Assembly: GCF_030814655.1 (NCBI RefSeq)
Contig: NZ_JAUSVK010000001.1
Span: 875,043-939,042, forward strand
DNA: 64,000 bases
Direction: 5' to 3'
From: Labrys monachus
GTDB lineage: Bacteria > Pseudomonadota > Alphaproteobacteria > Rhizobiales > Labraceae
Shown here: piece after piece, positions 26,868 through 35,366 of the stretch
Layout of the letters: each line of letters begins with the position of its first letter
Numbering within the stretch: position 1 is the stretch's first letter
Translations under genes and position numbers: made by a program
The notes under the pieces: generated by a model
Told to the model about the DNA's origin: nothing
Database searches by the model: none
What the model saw: only the letters and a program-made list of their open reading frames with translations

Positions 26868-27823
26868 TGTCGATGAAGAAGCGTCTCGGCGGGGCCGCGA
26901 GCGAGCCCGAACGCAGGCTGGAGGAGGCCGTCGGCCGTGTCGCGGCGTGGCGGGGGCGCGAGATCGACTACACGCCCCTGGTCGGCGGGCTGATGAACCA
27001 GAACTGGGTGGTGGCCGTCGCGGGGGACAGCCGCAAATATTTCGTCAAGGTGCCGGGCGCCGGCTCGGAGATGTTCATCGACCGCGTCGCCGCCAACGAA
27101 GCGGCGCGCAACGCCCATGCCATCGGCGTCGCTCCGGAAGTGGTGTTCTTCGATCCCGCCGACGGGCTGGAGATCAGCGAATTCCTGGAGGGATACCGGG
27201 CCTGCACCAATGCGGATTTCTCCGCGCCGGCGATCCAGGCCGACGTCCTCGGCATCTATCGCCGCCTGCATGCGAGCAGTTCCCTGTGCCTGACCAAGAC
27301 CATCTTCGACATGATCGAGGAACATATCGAGCAGGGACGCGAACTCGGCGCCCATTTCCCGCCGGCCATGCCGTGGATCGAGCATCGCTACCGGCAGGCC
27401 AAGGCCGCCTTCCTCGCCTCCGGGCTCGACCTGGTGCCCTGTTTCAACGATCCGATGCCCGGCAATTTCCTGATCGGCGAGGACCCGGCCGCGCCCCTGC
27501 CGATGAAGCTGATCGACTATGAATTCGCCTCCAACAACGAGCGCGCTTACGAGCTCGGCGTGCTGTTCGCCGAAATGTTCTATGACGAGCAGGTCACGCT
27601 GGGGCTGATCGAGCAATATGCCGGCACGGTGAGGCCCGACATGGTCGCCCGGGTCATGCTCAGCCGCGCGCTCGCCGACGTCAAATGGGCGACATGGGCG
27701 ATCGTCAACCGCAAGCTCAGCAGCTGGGACTTCGACTACCAGAAATACGGCGTGTGGAAATATATGCGCGCCCGGCAGATGATGTACGACCCGCGCTGGG
27801 AAAGCTGGCTCAGGGCGATCTGA
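26867..27823 (+). CDS. Phosphotransferase (choline/ethanolamine kinase-like), second of two
   Basis: 318 residues, translationally coupled to the first kinase. The catalytic motif reads CFNDPMPGNFLIG (about 193-205), with Asn and Asp as in the HNDxxxxN motif of LicA/choline kinases, and the metal-binding loop is KLIDYEFASNNERAYELG. The N-lobe has KYFVKVPGAGSEMFIDR. The C-terminal WKYMRARQMMYDPRW also recalls choline-kinase relatives. Two different kinases in tandem suggest a heteromer or two amino-alcohol substrates. They lie near a phospho-lyase-like aminotransferase gene (30156). Confidence 0.87.
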   Translation: MSMKKRLGGAASEPERRLEEAVGRVAAWRGREIDYTPLVGGLMNQNWVVAVAGDSRKYFVKVPGAGSEMFIDRVAANEAARNAHAIGVAPEVVFFDPADGLEISEFLEGYRACTNADFSAPAIQADVLGIYRRLHASSSLCLTKTIFDMIEEHIEQGRELGAHFPPAMPWIEHRYRQAKAAFLASGLDLVPCFNDPMPGNFLIGEDPAAPLPMKLIDYEFASNNERAYELGVLFAEMFYDEQVTLGLIEQYAGTVRPDMVARVMLSRALADVKWATWAIVNRKLSSWDFDYQKYGVWKYMRARQMMYDPRWESWLRAI

Positions 27824-27866
27824 GCCAGTTCTCCGTTCGAGGCGCTGTCGCCGGCCGCGAAAAGCG

Positions 27867-28814
27867 TCAGCGCACCGCTTCCAGCGTGCCCGCCTCGAAG
27901 CGATGGCCGCCCGTCCTCTCCGGCAGGGCGCCGCCTCCCGCCGGCCGGATATCGGCCGGCGTCGCCGCGATCCTGCGGGCGTCGCGCGGCGCCGTGCCGA
28001 AATGCCGGCTGAAGCTGCGCGAGAAATGCGAGACGTTCTTGAAGCCGACCTGATAGGCGATCTCGGCGATGGTGAGGCGTCCCTTGGGATCGGCGACCAG
28101 CAGTTCATAGGCCCGCTGCAGGCGCTTGACCTGCATGAACTGGCTGACCGTGGTGTTGTCGTCGTTGAACAGGCTATAGAGATAGCTCAGCGAGATGCGG
28201 CTGCTGGCGGCGATCCTGCGCGGGGTGAGATCCTGGTCGCCGAGATTCTTCTCGATGAAGTCGAAGATGCGGCGGCGCAGGTGGTAGCGGGCATTGCGGA
28301 CGTCGACCGTCGACCCGCGGTCCTCCGAACCGATGGCGAGGGCGATGAAGCTGAAGATCTCGGTGGCCAGCGCCTCGGGGTTGGGCGGAGGGCTCTCGGC
28401 GAACACCTCGGCGACGTTGCGCAGCAGGTCGACCAGCAGGCGGGTCATCTGCTCGTTGGCACCGAAGCGGCGGCCGATATGGTCGTCCACCGACGTCAGC
28501 CGTCCGCGCAGCTCGACTGCAGGAATGCGCAGCATCAGCAGGAGCGCGCCGGGCTGCGAGGAGAATTCATAGAACTCCATCTGGCTGAGCAGCACATACT
28601 CGCCGGCCTTGATCGTGCCGGCGCGCCCGCCCTGGGCGTAGTTCAGCTTTTCGCTGAGCGGGATGAGGAGGATGTAGGCGGCGTCGCCGACATTCTTCAC
28701 CCGATCGCGGCCGCAGGGAAAGAGCGGGTCGGCCAGCGCGACATCCAGGACCAGCCGGCCGATATGGATCTGCCGATGCGTGGCAAGTCTGGTGTGGATA
28801 CCAGGATTCTGCAT
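27867..28814 (-). CDS. AraC family transcriptional regulator
   Basis: 315 residues. The N-terminal two-thirds is an AraC-type ligand-binding domain with no sign of a membrane span. The C-terminal AraC/XylS DNA-binding domain has two helix-turn-helix units at about 205-300: LTPRRIAASSRISLSYLYSLF, then RLTIAEIAYQVGFKNVSHFSR and the classic SRHFGTAPRDAR end. It converges on the kinase pair and lies next to the DeoR-type gene. It probably activates the surrounding uptake and kinase genes in response to an inducer. The start at 28814 (MQNPGIH) was chosen because the domain begins soon after; it has only a weak ribosome site. Confidence 0.9.
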   Translation of the reverse strand: MQNPGIHTRLATHRQIHIGRLVLDVALADPLFPCGRDRVKNVGDAAYILLIPLSEKLNYAQGGRAGTIKAGEYVLLSQMEFYEFSSQPGALLLMLRIPAVELRGRLTSVDDHIGRRFGANEQMTRLLVDLLRNVAEVFAESPPPNPEALATEIFSFIALAIGSEDRGSTVDVRNARYHLRRRIFDFIEKNLGDQDLTPRRIAASSRISLSYLYSLFNDDNTTVSQFMQVKRLQRAYELLVADPKGRLTIAEIAYQVGFKNVSHFSRSFSRHFGTAPRDARRIAATPADIRPAGGGALPERTGGHRFEAGTLEAVR

Positions 28815-28935
28815 GGGGTCGGTCCAGTCCCGTCTCGGTTGATGATGAGGAAATTCCCTGCTGCGGCCGGCTGTCGTTCCTCGTCGTCCCCGGCTCTCGC
28901 CGACAGCCGGCGGCTGCCTTCGGTCCGATGCCGGC

Positions 28936-29775
28936 CTAGGCGTCGGCGACGACGACTTCCGTCCCGGCCTCCCGCAGGGCCCCGGCCAGGGCTCCTTGCG
29001 GCTGCCGGTCGGTGACCAGGCGGTCGATGGCATCCCACCGCGAGCACATCGCCACGGCGAGCTGGTCGAACTTGCTGTGGTCTGCCACCACGATCGCCTC
29101 GGCCGCGCGCTGGATCATCGCGGCATAGACGGCGCCCGCCTCTTCATCGACGTCGTAGATGCCGCGCGCGCCGACGCCGGTGGCGCCGACGATGGCGCGG
29201 TTCGCCTCATAGCCGTTGATGCTGGCGAGGGTCTGCGCGCCGAGAAGATAGCCTTCGCCCGGATGCAGGCGCCCGGCGCAGAACAGCACGCGGATGGTCG
29301 GATTGGTGCCGAGCGCCGTGGCGCTGGCAAAATCATGGGTGATGACGGTGATGTCGCGGTTGCGCGCCGCCAGCAGGCGGGCGACGTGATAGGTGGTGGA
29401 GCCGCCGCCCAGCATCAGCACCTCCTTGGGCAGGATCATCGCCGACACGGCGGAGGCGATCGCCTCGCGCTCGGCCACCATCACCTGCCGGCGGTCGCTG
29501 CGCGCGGCTTCCAGCGCGAAGGGCCGCGAGGCGCCGCCATAGGTGCGGTTGATCAGGCCGAGTTCGTGCAGCTCGAGCAGGTCGCGGCGGATGGTCTCGC
29601 CCGAGACGCTCAGCGCCACCGCGAGTTCGGAAGCCCGCAGCGTCGGCGCGGCGGCGAGCTGGGCGAGGATGCGCTGATGGCGCACCACCTTGGACAGGCG
29701 ATCGCGCTCCTGGCCCTGCTGGGCGGCGCGCGGAAGGCGATTGTCCTTGGCGGCAGACGGCTCTTCGCTGTCCAT
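28936..29775 (-). CDS. DeoR/GlpR family transcriptional regulator
   Basis: 279 residues. The N-terminal winged helix is at about 33-85: RHQRILAQLAAAPTLRASEL, SVSGETIRRDLLELHELGLI and the wing RTYGGA. The C-terminal DeoR sensor domain, related to sugar-phosphate isomerases, has the ligand-loop motifs MLGGGSTTYHVARLL and TGVGARGIYDVDEEAG. Sensor domains of this family respond to phosphorylated sugars or similar phosphate esters, which fits a pathway with kinases. It is divergent from the aminotransferase gene across a 380-base gap rich in inverted repeats, which are likely operators. Confidence 0.9.
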   Translation of the reverse strand: MDSEEPSAAKDNRLPRAAQQGQERDRLSKVVRHQRILAQLAAAPTLRASELAVALSVSGETIRRDLLELHELGLINRTYGGASRPFALEAARSDRRQVMVAEREAIASAVSAMILPKEVLMLGGGSTTYHVARLLAARNRDITVITHDFASATALGTNPTIRVLFCAGRLHPGEGYLLGAQTLASINGYEANRAIVGATGVGARGIYDVDEEAGAVYAAMIQRAAEAIVVADHSKFDQLAVAMCSRWDAIDRLVTDRQPQGALAGALREAGTEVVVADA

Positions 29776-29864
29776 CGAGCACCCCCTCTCGCACGCCAGC
29801 CGGCGCAGGTGCCTGTAAATCAGGCCTGCCGCTATTCCGTGCACCCCGAATTTGTACTGTCGGC

Positions 29865-29902
29865 TGTGGGATGTCCACATAAAATGTGGAAACATCCTCA
29901 CA
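29865..29902. promoter_or_regulatory. Nested inverted repeat, likely operator near the DeoR gene
   Basis: The centre CCACAT-AAA-ATGTGG (29875-29889) is a perfect hairpin; GGATGT/ACATCC and TGTG/CACA extend it outward with small offsets. TATGTG-like half-sites are known for several DeoR-family regulators. Confidence 0.55.
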
Positions 29903-29950
29903 ATCCCGACAAGGCATTTCCAACCGCCGCCGACGATTTTTTGATCGATC

Positions 29951-29966
29951 GGACAATTTAGTGTCC
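29951..29966. promoter_or_regulatory. Short inverted repeat
   Basis: GGACA and TGTCC flank a 6-base centre, ATTTAG. It is a possible operator half-site pair; on its own it is weak. Confidence 0.35.
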
Positions 29967-30053
29967 TGAATGCGAAATACGATACCCGGGCGCCAAGCCA
30001 GCCAGGCGGCGCGATGCTGGCATTCCGCAAATTCTGTGCTGTCCTTGCGGGTC

Positions 30054-30075
30054 CATTGTGGGAATTCGCACAATG
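30054..30075. promoter_or_regulatory. 22-base near-perfect palindrome upstream of the aminotransferase gene
   Basis: CATTGTGGGAATTCGCACAATG equals its reverse complement at 20 of 22 positions. It lies 80 bases before the ATG at 30156 and is a strong operator candidate for the DeoR- or AraC-type regulator. Confidence 0.6.
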
Positions 30076-30155
30076 CTCGAAATTCGCGCCGACGGTCGCG
30101 CAGCTTCGCGCGGGATGCCGGACGACCGAGCCGGCCCGTGCAGGGAAATGCTGCG

Positions 30156-31499
30156 ATGCCCGACGAAAAGGAAATCCTCGCGTTGAACGCGTTCGATCCG
30201 GGGGCGGCCGGCAGCATGGCCGCGCCGACGCGGCGCGCCGTGGAGCGGCGGCTGCGCTCCTTCGGCACCGGCGCCGTCCTGTTCTACCGCGAGCCGATCG
30301 AGATGGTGCGGGCCGAAGGCGTGTGGATGGAGGCTGCCGACGGGCGGCGCTATCTCGACGTCTACAACAACGTGCCCTCGGTCGGTCATTGCCATCCGCG
30401 CGTGGTGGAGGCCATCCGGCGCCAGGTCGGCACGCTGAACGTCCACACCCGCTACCTCAACGATGTCGTCGACACCTATGCCGAACGGCTGCTGGCGACC
30501 TTTCCCGACCCGATCGGCAACCTCGTGCTCACCTGCACGGGCAGCGAGGCGAACGACATCGCGCTGCGGGTGGCGCAGGCCGCGACCGGCGGCACCGGCT
30601 TCATCGTCACCGAGACCGCCTATCACGGCAATACGGCGGCGGTGACCGACGTTTCTCCCTCCTCGCGCCCGGGCCGGCCGCTGGCCCCCCATGTCCGCAC
30701 GGTGCCGGCGCCCGACCTCTACCGCGGCGCCGGGGCGGATCCGGGCGAAGGCATGGCCGCCGCGGTGGCGCAGGCGATCGCCGACATGGAGCGGCACGGC
30801 GTGCGCTTCGCCGGCATCATGGTCGACACCGTCTTCTCCAGCGACGGCGTCCATACCGATCCGGAAGGGCTCCTGGCGCCGGTGCTCGCCACCGTGCACG
30901 CCCATGGCGGCCTCTTCATCGCCGACGAGGTCCAGCCCGGCTTCGGGCGCACCGGCGCGGCGCTGTGGGGCTTCGAGCGCCATGGCATCGTGCCGGACAT
31001 CGTCACCCTGGGCAAGCCGATGGGCAACGGCTTTCCGATGGGCGGCATGGCCCTGCGGCCCGATTTGCTCGCCGCCTTCAATGCCGGCGACCGCTATTTC
31101 AACACCTTCGGCGGCAATCCGGTCGCCGCCGCCGCTGGGCTGGCGGTGCTGGACGTCATCCGCGACGAGGGGCTGGTGGAGAATGCCCGCATCGTCGGCG
31201 AGCATTTCCGCGACGGCCTGCGCGAGATCGCCAACCGGCATGTCGTCATCGGCGACGTGCGCGGCGCGGGCCTGTTCATCGGCCTCGAATTCGTCGCCGA
31301 CCGCGAAGGCAAGGCGCCTGCGCCCGAGGTGGCGAGCGCGGTGATCAACGGCCTGCGCGAGCGCGGCGTCCTCATCGGCGCGGCCGGCGCCTATGGCAAC
31401 ACGCTCAAGATCCGTCCGCCGCTCTGCTTCACCCGGCAGGACGCCGACAGGGTCGTGGAGCTGTGCGACGACGTGCTGACCGAGGTCGCCGCCGGGTAG
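30156..31499 (+). CDS. Class III aminotransferase-fold PLP enzyme, phospho-lyase-like (ETNPPL/PHYKPL type)
   Basis: 447 residues. The PLP lysine is Lys287 in TLGKPMGNGFPMGG; the aldehyde-phosphate loop is CTGSEANDIALRVAQ (about 128-142) and the ring-binding Asp is in FIADEVQPGFGRTG. The N-terminal YLDVYNNVPSVGHCHPRVVEA, followed by TRYLNDVVDTYAERL, is more like ethanolamine-phosphate and phosphohydroxylysine phospho-lyases than like ornithine- or GABA-aminotransferases. Phospho-lyases remove phosphate and ammonia from an O-phospho amino alcohol to give an aldehyde. The two kinases at 25914-27823 could make such a substrate. The fold is sure; lyase rather than transaminase activity is an inference. 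Confidence 0.85.
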   Translation: MPDEKEILALNAFDPGAAGSMAAPTRRAVERRLRSFGTGAVLFYREPIEMVRAEGVWMEAADGRRYLDVYNNVPSVGHCHPRVVEAIRRQVGTLNVHTRYLNDVVDTYAERLLATFPDPIGNLVLTCTGSEANDIALRVAQAATGGTGFIVTETAYHGNTAAVTDVSPSSRPGRPLAPHVRTVPAPDLYRGAGADPGEGMAAAVAQAIADMERHGVRFAGIMVDTVFSSDGVHTDPEGLLAPVLATVHAHGGLFIADEVQPGFGRTGAALWGFERHGIVPDIVTLGKPMGNGFPMGGMALRPDLLAAFNAGDRYFNTFGGNPVAAAAGLAVLDVIRDEGLVENARIVGEHFRDGLREIANRHVVIGDVRGAGLFIGLEFVADREGKAPAPEVASAVINGLRERGVLIGAAGAYGNTLKIRPPLCFTRQDADRVVELCDDVLTEVAAG

Positions 31500-31531
31500 A
31501 GCATTTTCGCCTCGCCTGTCGGCGCGACGCC

Positions 31532-32976
31532 TCAGCCCGCGCAGACGGCCGGCCGCCGGCCGATCCAGGGCTCGGCCTCCTCGACCTGCTTCGCCAGCCC
31601 GAGGATGGCCGCCTCGTCGCCGTAGCGCCCGACGAACTGGATGCCGATCGGCACGTTGCCGCTGCTCATCGCCATCGGCACCGACATGGCGGGCAGCCGG
31701 AAATGTTGAAGGTGAACATGAAGGCGGCATCGGACCAGCGGGCGAGATAGCGCTCGCGGTCGCCGTCCTCCATCGACCAATAGCCCGGCGGACGGGGCGT
31801 CTGGGTCAAAGTGGGCGTGACGAAGACGTCGAAGGGCGCGAGCTCGAGGGCGATCTGCTGGCCGGCCTTACGGATGGCGGCGATGCTCGCCGAATAGTGG
31901 GTCGCCGACAGCGTCGCGGCGTGCCGGAGCATCGACCAGTTGAACGGCGCCAGATCGGCTTCCCCGACAGGGCGGCCGACCGCCTCGGCGAGACGGTCGA
32001 ATTCCCCGGCCGTCTCGACGGCGATGATGTCGTTGTAGCGCCACCAGGCCGCTTCGAGATCGAGCTTGAAGGCGTATTCCTCGACGTCGTGACCGAGACT
32101 TTCGAAGAGCCTCGCCGCATCGAGCACGGCCGCCTTCACGTCCGGCGCGAAAGGCTCGCCCCACGGCGCGGTCAGCGTGAAGCCGATGCGCAGTTTCCGC
32201 GGCCGGTCGGCGAGCAGGGCGGACCAGCTGCGCTCGGGGCGCGGTGGGTTGTAGGGATCGCCGGGCACGGTGCCGGCAACCGCGTCGAGAAAGGCCGCGG
32301 TGTCGCGCACCGTGCGGGCGTTGCAGAGCGCATAGATGCTGCCGAACCAGATATCGGCATCGTCGGGGCCGTAGGTCACCCGCCCGCGCGAAGGCTTCAA
32401 CCCGACCACGCCGCAGCACGAAGCCGGCACGCGGATCGACCCGCCGCCGTCCGAGGCCTCGGCGATCGGCACGATGCGCGCCGCCACCGCCGCCGCCGCC
32501 CCGCCGCTCGAACCGCCTGCCGTGACGGACGGGTTCCAGGGATTGATCGTCGGTCCGTAGAGACGGGGCTCGGTGGTGATCGACCAGCCATATTCCGGCG
32601 TGTTGCTGCGCCCGATCACCGCGAGGCCGGCGGCGCGCATGCGGCGCGACATCTCCGAATCCGTGTCGCAGACGAAATCCTTGGTGTAGGCGAGGCCGAA
32701 GGTGAGCGGCGTGCCCTTCCACATCGAGCCGAGATTCTTGAGCAGGAACGGCACGCCGGCGAAGGGGCCCTCGCCCGGCTCGGCCGCCGTGGCGCGGGCG
32801 AGATCGAAGGTGCGCAGGACCACGGCATTCAGCTTGGGATCGATCTGCTCGACCAGGTGGATCGCGGTCTCGACCAGTTCGAGCGCGGATACCTCGCCGC
32901 GGCGGACGAGATCGGCCTGCGCGAGGGCGTCGCTGTCGGCATAGACCTTGACCAGATCGTCCGTGATGTCGCCCAT
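31532..32976 (-). pseudogene. Amidase with a frameshift near its 3' end
   Basis: From the ATG at 32976 (minus strand, MGDITDDLVKVYADSD) the frame encodes an amidase-signature enzyme with Lys in [27 protein letters not shown] and the nucleophile Ser in [11 protein letters not shown]. It breaks after FTFNISG: the frame reads on as CPPCRCRWR and stops at 31666. In the next frame the expected ending resumes at once, LPAMSVPMAMSSGNVPIGIQ, and runs to the TGA at 31532-31534. One missing C at about 31696-31697 (minus strand GGC-TGC where GGC-CTG is expected) explains it. This is either a recent pseudogene or a sequencing error. The catalytic triad lies upstream of the break. Confidence 0.85.
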
Positions 32977-33053
32977 GCCGTTTCCCCCGCTGTATGGCCG
33001 CCGCGCACCGCCCGTCATGCGCGGAACGGCAGGTCCGCCGATCGGCTGCGGGC

Positions 33054-33794
33054 CTATGTTGGCTGAGATCCGGCAAAAATGGATGCCTGCTCTTCCACAA
33101 TTCCTTGCTCCGGGGACGGCTGGCCGCCCGGCCGCGATGCCTCGTCGGAGGTGCGGACGGCGCGGAGCAACCGCCCGTAATCCTCCTGCGTGTCGCAGTC
33201 CTGCGTGAAGACGGGATCCTCGCATTCGAGGCGCACCACCGCTTCGGGATGGCGTTCGATGAGCTTGCGGCAGCCGATATCGACCGCGCGGCCGGCGACG
33301 GCGGCGATATGGCCGGCCGCGAACAGGACGGGATTGCCCCTTCGGCCGCGATGGCAGGGAATGAGGATCGCTCCGTTGGCGAGCGTCCGGTAGTGGGCGA
33401 TGAGGGACGCGAGGTGGGACGGCGTGACCAGGGGCTGGTCGCCCAGCATGACCATGACGGCATCGCAGGTCGAGCGAAGGGCGCGCAGCCCGGCGACGAC
33501 CGAGCCCTGCTGCCCCTCCGCATAGTCCGGATTGAAGACCAGGCGCACCGGCAGGCCGGCAAGCGCCGCCGCGACCTCGTCGGCCCGATGTCCGGTCACG
33601 ACCACCATCTCGGCGGGGCGCATGGCGAGGGCGTTGCGCGCCGTCCGGCGGATCATCGGTTCGCCGCCGACATCGAGCAGCAGCTTCGAAGGCCCGCCCA
33701 TGCGGGCCGACAACCCCGCCGCCAGCAGGACGATGGCGACGGCGGGCGATCCCGGAACCGGGCCGTCCCCGTCCGATCGAAGGTCGTGCTGCAT
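33054..33794 (-). CDS. MobA/MocA-like molybdopterin cytidylyltransferase
   Basis: 246 residues. The nucleotide-binding start is IVLLAAGLSARMGGPSKLL (about 21-39), the LAAGxSxRMGxxK motif of MobA-like NTP transferases, then VVVTGHRADEV and VMVMLGDQPLVTPSHL (about 114-129). It ends with the FTQDCDTQEDYGRLL pattern of the MocA type. Such enzymes attach CMP to molybdopterin to make the cytosine dinucleotide used by CO dehydrogenase and relatives. It is divergent from coxC and shares the repeat-bearing gap at 33795-34062, so it probably supplies cofactor for the Cox enzyme. The first Met of the domain-length reading, at 33794, was taken as the start. Confidence 0.85.
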   Translation of the reverse strand: MQHDLRSDGDGPVPGSPAVAIVLLAAGLSARMGGPSKLLLDVGGEPMIRRTARNALAMRPAEMVVVTGHRADEVAAALAGLPVRLVFNPDYAEGQQGSVVAGLRALRSTCDAVMVMLGDQPLVTPSHLASLIAHYRTLANGAILIPCHRGRRGNPVLFAAGHIAAVAGRAVDIGCRKLIERHPEAVVRLECEDPVFTQDCDTQEDYGRLLRAVRTSDEASRPGGQPSPEQGIVEEQASIFAGSQPT

Positions 33795-34062
33795 CCTCGG
33801 CTCCACCGGCCGAACCTTGCCGGGCCGGTGCGAGAGAGCTTCGGCGCACTCCTGCCCCTCGCAAGCGCTTTTGCACGAACAGAAGCCCGTCTGCACCAAC
33901 AGGCGCCGACGCGAAATCGAGTTCTGTCTCCTTCGCGGTGGAAAAGGCGCCCGCCCCGGCATAAGCTCAGGTTGGAAACGCTCAAGACAGGCCGAAACGG
34001 CCAGCCCGCCCGACCCTGATGAGGCCAAGGCAGGCGTCGCCCTGGAGAGGGAAACGAGTAGA
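33795..34062. promoter_or_regulatory. Divergent control region, cytidylyltransferase and coxC
   Basis: A 268-base gap without a supported gene. It holds the paired direct repeat at 33872-33902. CTGGAGAGGGAAACG just before 34063 serves as ribosome site for coxC. Confidence 0.5.
33872..33902. promoter_or_regulatory. Paired direct repeat, candidate LytTR site
   Basis: TGCACGAACAG (33872-33882) and TGCACCAACAG (33892-33902) differ at one base and start 20 bases apart, about two helical turns. On the other strand each reads GTTSGTGCA. LytTR regulators bind such pairs of short direct repeats with a GTT core, and coxC encodes a LytTR domain. Confidence 0.5.
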
Positions 34063-35223
34063 ATGAGACCGACGCACGAGCCGTGGCTCGTCATGCTGTC
34101 ATTGCTGATGGCTTTTCAGGGCAGCTATGTGGGGCTGCATCTGGCCCGGCAGATCGGCCTGGCGCAGGGATTGCAGCGCCGCGCCTTCATCACGATGTCG
34201 GCGCTGTCGATGGCGTCCGCGATCTGGACGATGCATTTCGTCGGCATGCTGGCGGTGCGCCTGCCCATGGCGATCGACTTCCTGGTGCTGCCGACCCTGC
34301 TTTCCTTCCTGATCTGCGTGCTGGTGGTGGGATTCGCGGTCTTCGCGGTCGGGACGGGCACGCCGAGCCCGCAGCGGATCGCGTTCGCCGCGATCTTCAT
34401 GGGGGGCGGCATCGTCACCATGCATTATCTCGGCATGTACGCGCTGCATTCGAGCGTCCATATGATGCATGATCCGCTGTTCGTGGCGGCGAGCATCGTC
34501 ATCGGCGTCGCGGCCTCGGGGCTGTCGCTGTGGCTCGGATTCGTGCAGGGGACCTGGCGCTCCACCATCGCCTCCGCCACCCTCATGGCGCTGGCGATCT
34601 CGGCCATGCACTATACGGCGATGGCGGGGCTGACGCTGATGCCGCACGAGACCGTGCAGACCGATGCGCCCAAGCTGTCGCAGGGGCTGCTCGCTATCAT
34701 CGTCTCGGTGGTGGCCTTCGTGGTGTCCGGGCTCTTCCTGCTGACCCTCATCCCCGGCGGCCGTGCGGCCGAACCCGCACCCGCGCCGGCTCCCCTGCCT
34801 GAAGCCGCGCCGGCATCCGCGCCGGCGGACCGGCCGGGCGAACAGGAGCGGCAGGAAGCGGGGCACGAGACCGCTCCGGCGCGCATGCGGGCCTTGCCGG
34901 TCGAGAAGGCAGGCAGGCGGAGCCATCTCGCCGTGGCCCAGCTCGTCGCCGTGCAGGCCCAGGCCCATTACACGCTGCTCTTCGACGGAACGGCGACGTG
35001 GTTCTGCCCGCTTTCGATCTCCGACGTCGAAGCGAAGCTGGATCCGGCGATCTTCCTGCGCGTCCATCGCAGCCATATCGTCAATCTCGACCGCCTCGTC
35101 TTCAGCCACAAGACCGGCCTGTTCGAGACCCTGTCGGAGACGCCCTACAAGGTACCGGTGAGCCGCGCCCGCCGCGCCTCCCTGCGGCTGCAGCTCGACC
35201 GCCGCATGGACATGGCGGGATAG
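34063..35223 (+). CDS. coxC: CoxC-like membrane regulator: MHYT sensor plus LytTR DNA-binding domain
   Basis: 386 residues. About seven N-terminal membrane spans form an MHYT domain, with its metal-ligand motifs IWTMHFVGM (about 57-65), VTMHYLGMYAL (about 120-130) and SAMHYTAMAGL (about 185-195); these are thought to sense oxygen, CO or NO through a copper-like site. A Pro/Ala-rich linker (about 235-275) leads to a LytTR domain (about 285-380) with QAHYTLLFDG and FLRVHRSHIVNLDRL. This architecture is that of CoxC and CoxH from Oligotropha. It probably senses CO at the membrane and controls cox transcription. Confidence 0.88.
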   Translation: MRPTHEPWLVMLSLLMAFQGSYVGLHLARQIGLAQGLQRRAFITMSALSMASAIWTMHFVGMLAVRLPMAIDFLVLPTLLSFLICVLVVGFAVFAVGTGTPSPQRIAFAAIFMGGGIVTMHYLGMYALHSSVHMMHDPLFVAASIVIGVAASGLSLWLGFVQGTWRSTIASATLMALAISAMHYTAMAGLTLMPHETVQTDAPKLSQGLLAIIVSVVAFVVSGLFLLTLIPGGRAAEPAPAPAPLPEAAPASAPADRPGEQERQEAGHETAPARMRALPVEKAGRRSHLAVAQLVAVQAQAHYTLLFDGTATWFCPLSISDVEAKLDPAIFLRVHRSHIVNLDRLVFSHKTGLFETLSETPYKVPVSRARRASLRLQLDRRMDMAG

Positions 35224-35232
35224 GGCCCTGCC

Positions 35233-35282
35233 GTTCATGCAGGCGGCCCGCATTTCGTGCGGCGCCGCCGCCTCTCCGTGCA
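35233..35282. promoter_or_regulatory. Triple direct repeat before coxM, candidate LytTR site
   Basis: GTTCATGCA (35233-35241), TTTCGTGCG (35253-35261) and CTCCGTGCA (35274-35282) resemble the GTTSGTGCA units before coxC and start 20 and 21 bases apart. They fill most of the 143-base coxC-coxM gap. Confidence 0.45.
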
Positions 35283-35366
35283 TCCGGCATTGCCGGTGCC
35301 GCGCACCCTCCCCACGCTCGCCGGCAAGCAACACCGCCTCAAGGCGGACCATCGGGGAGGCTGCAT

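Larger units (their letters stand above)
29776..30155. promoter_or_regulatory. Divergent control region with three inverted repeats
   Basis: A 380-base gap between the DeoR-type gene and the aminotransferase gene. It is visibly more AT-rich than its flanks and contains inverted repeats at 29865-29902, 29951-29966 and 30054-30075. No gene is supported here. Confidence 0.6.

Noticed and set aside
25914-27823. Aminoglycoside resistance genes
   Set aside because: The fold is shared with antibiotic kinases, but the tandem arrangement, choline-kinase-like motif of the second protein and the catabolic neighbours favour a metabolic role.
31666-31780. Programmed frameshift in the amidase gene
   Set aside because: No slippery heptamer or downstream structure is evident, and a single missing C restores a standard amidase sequence.
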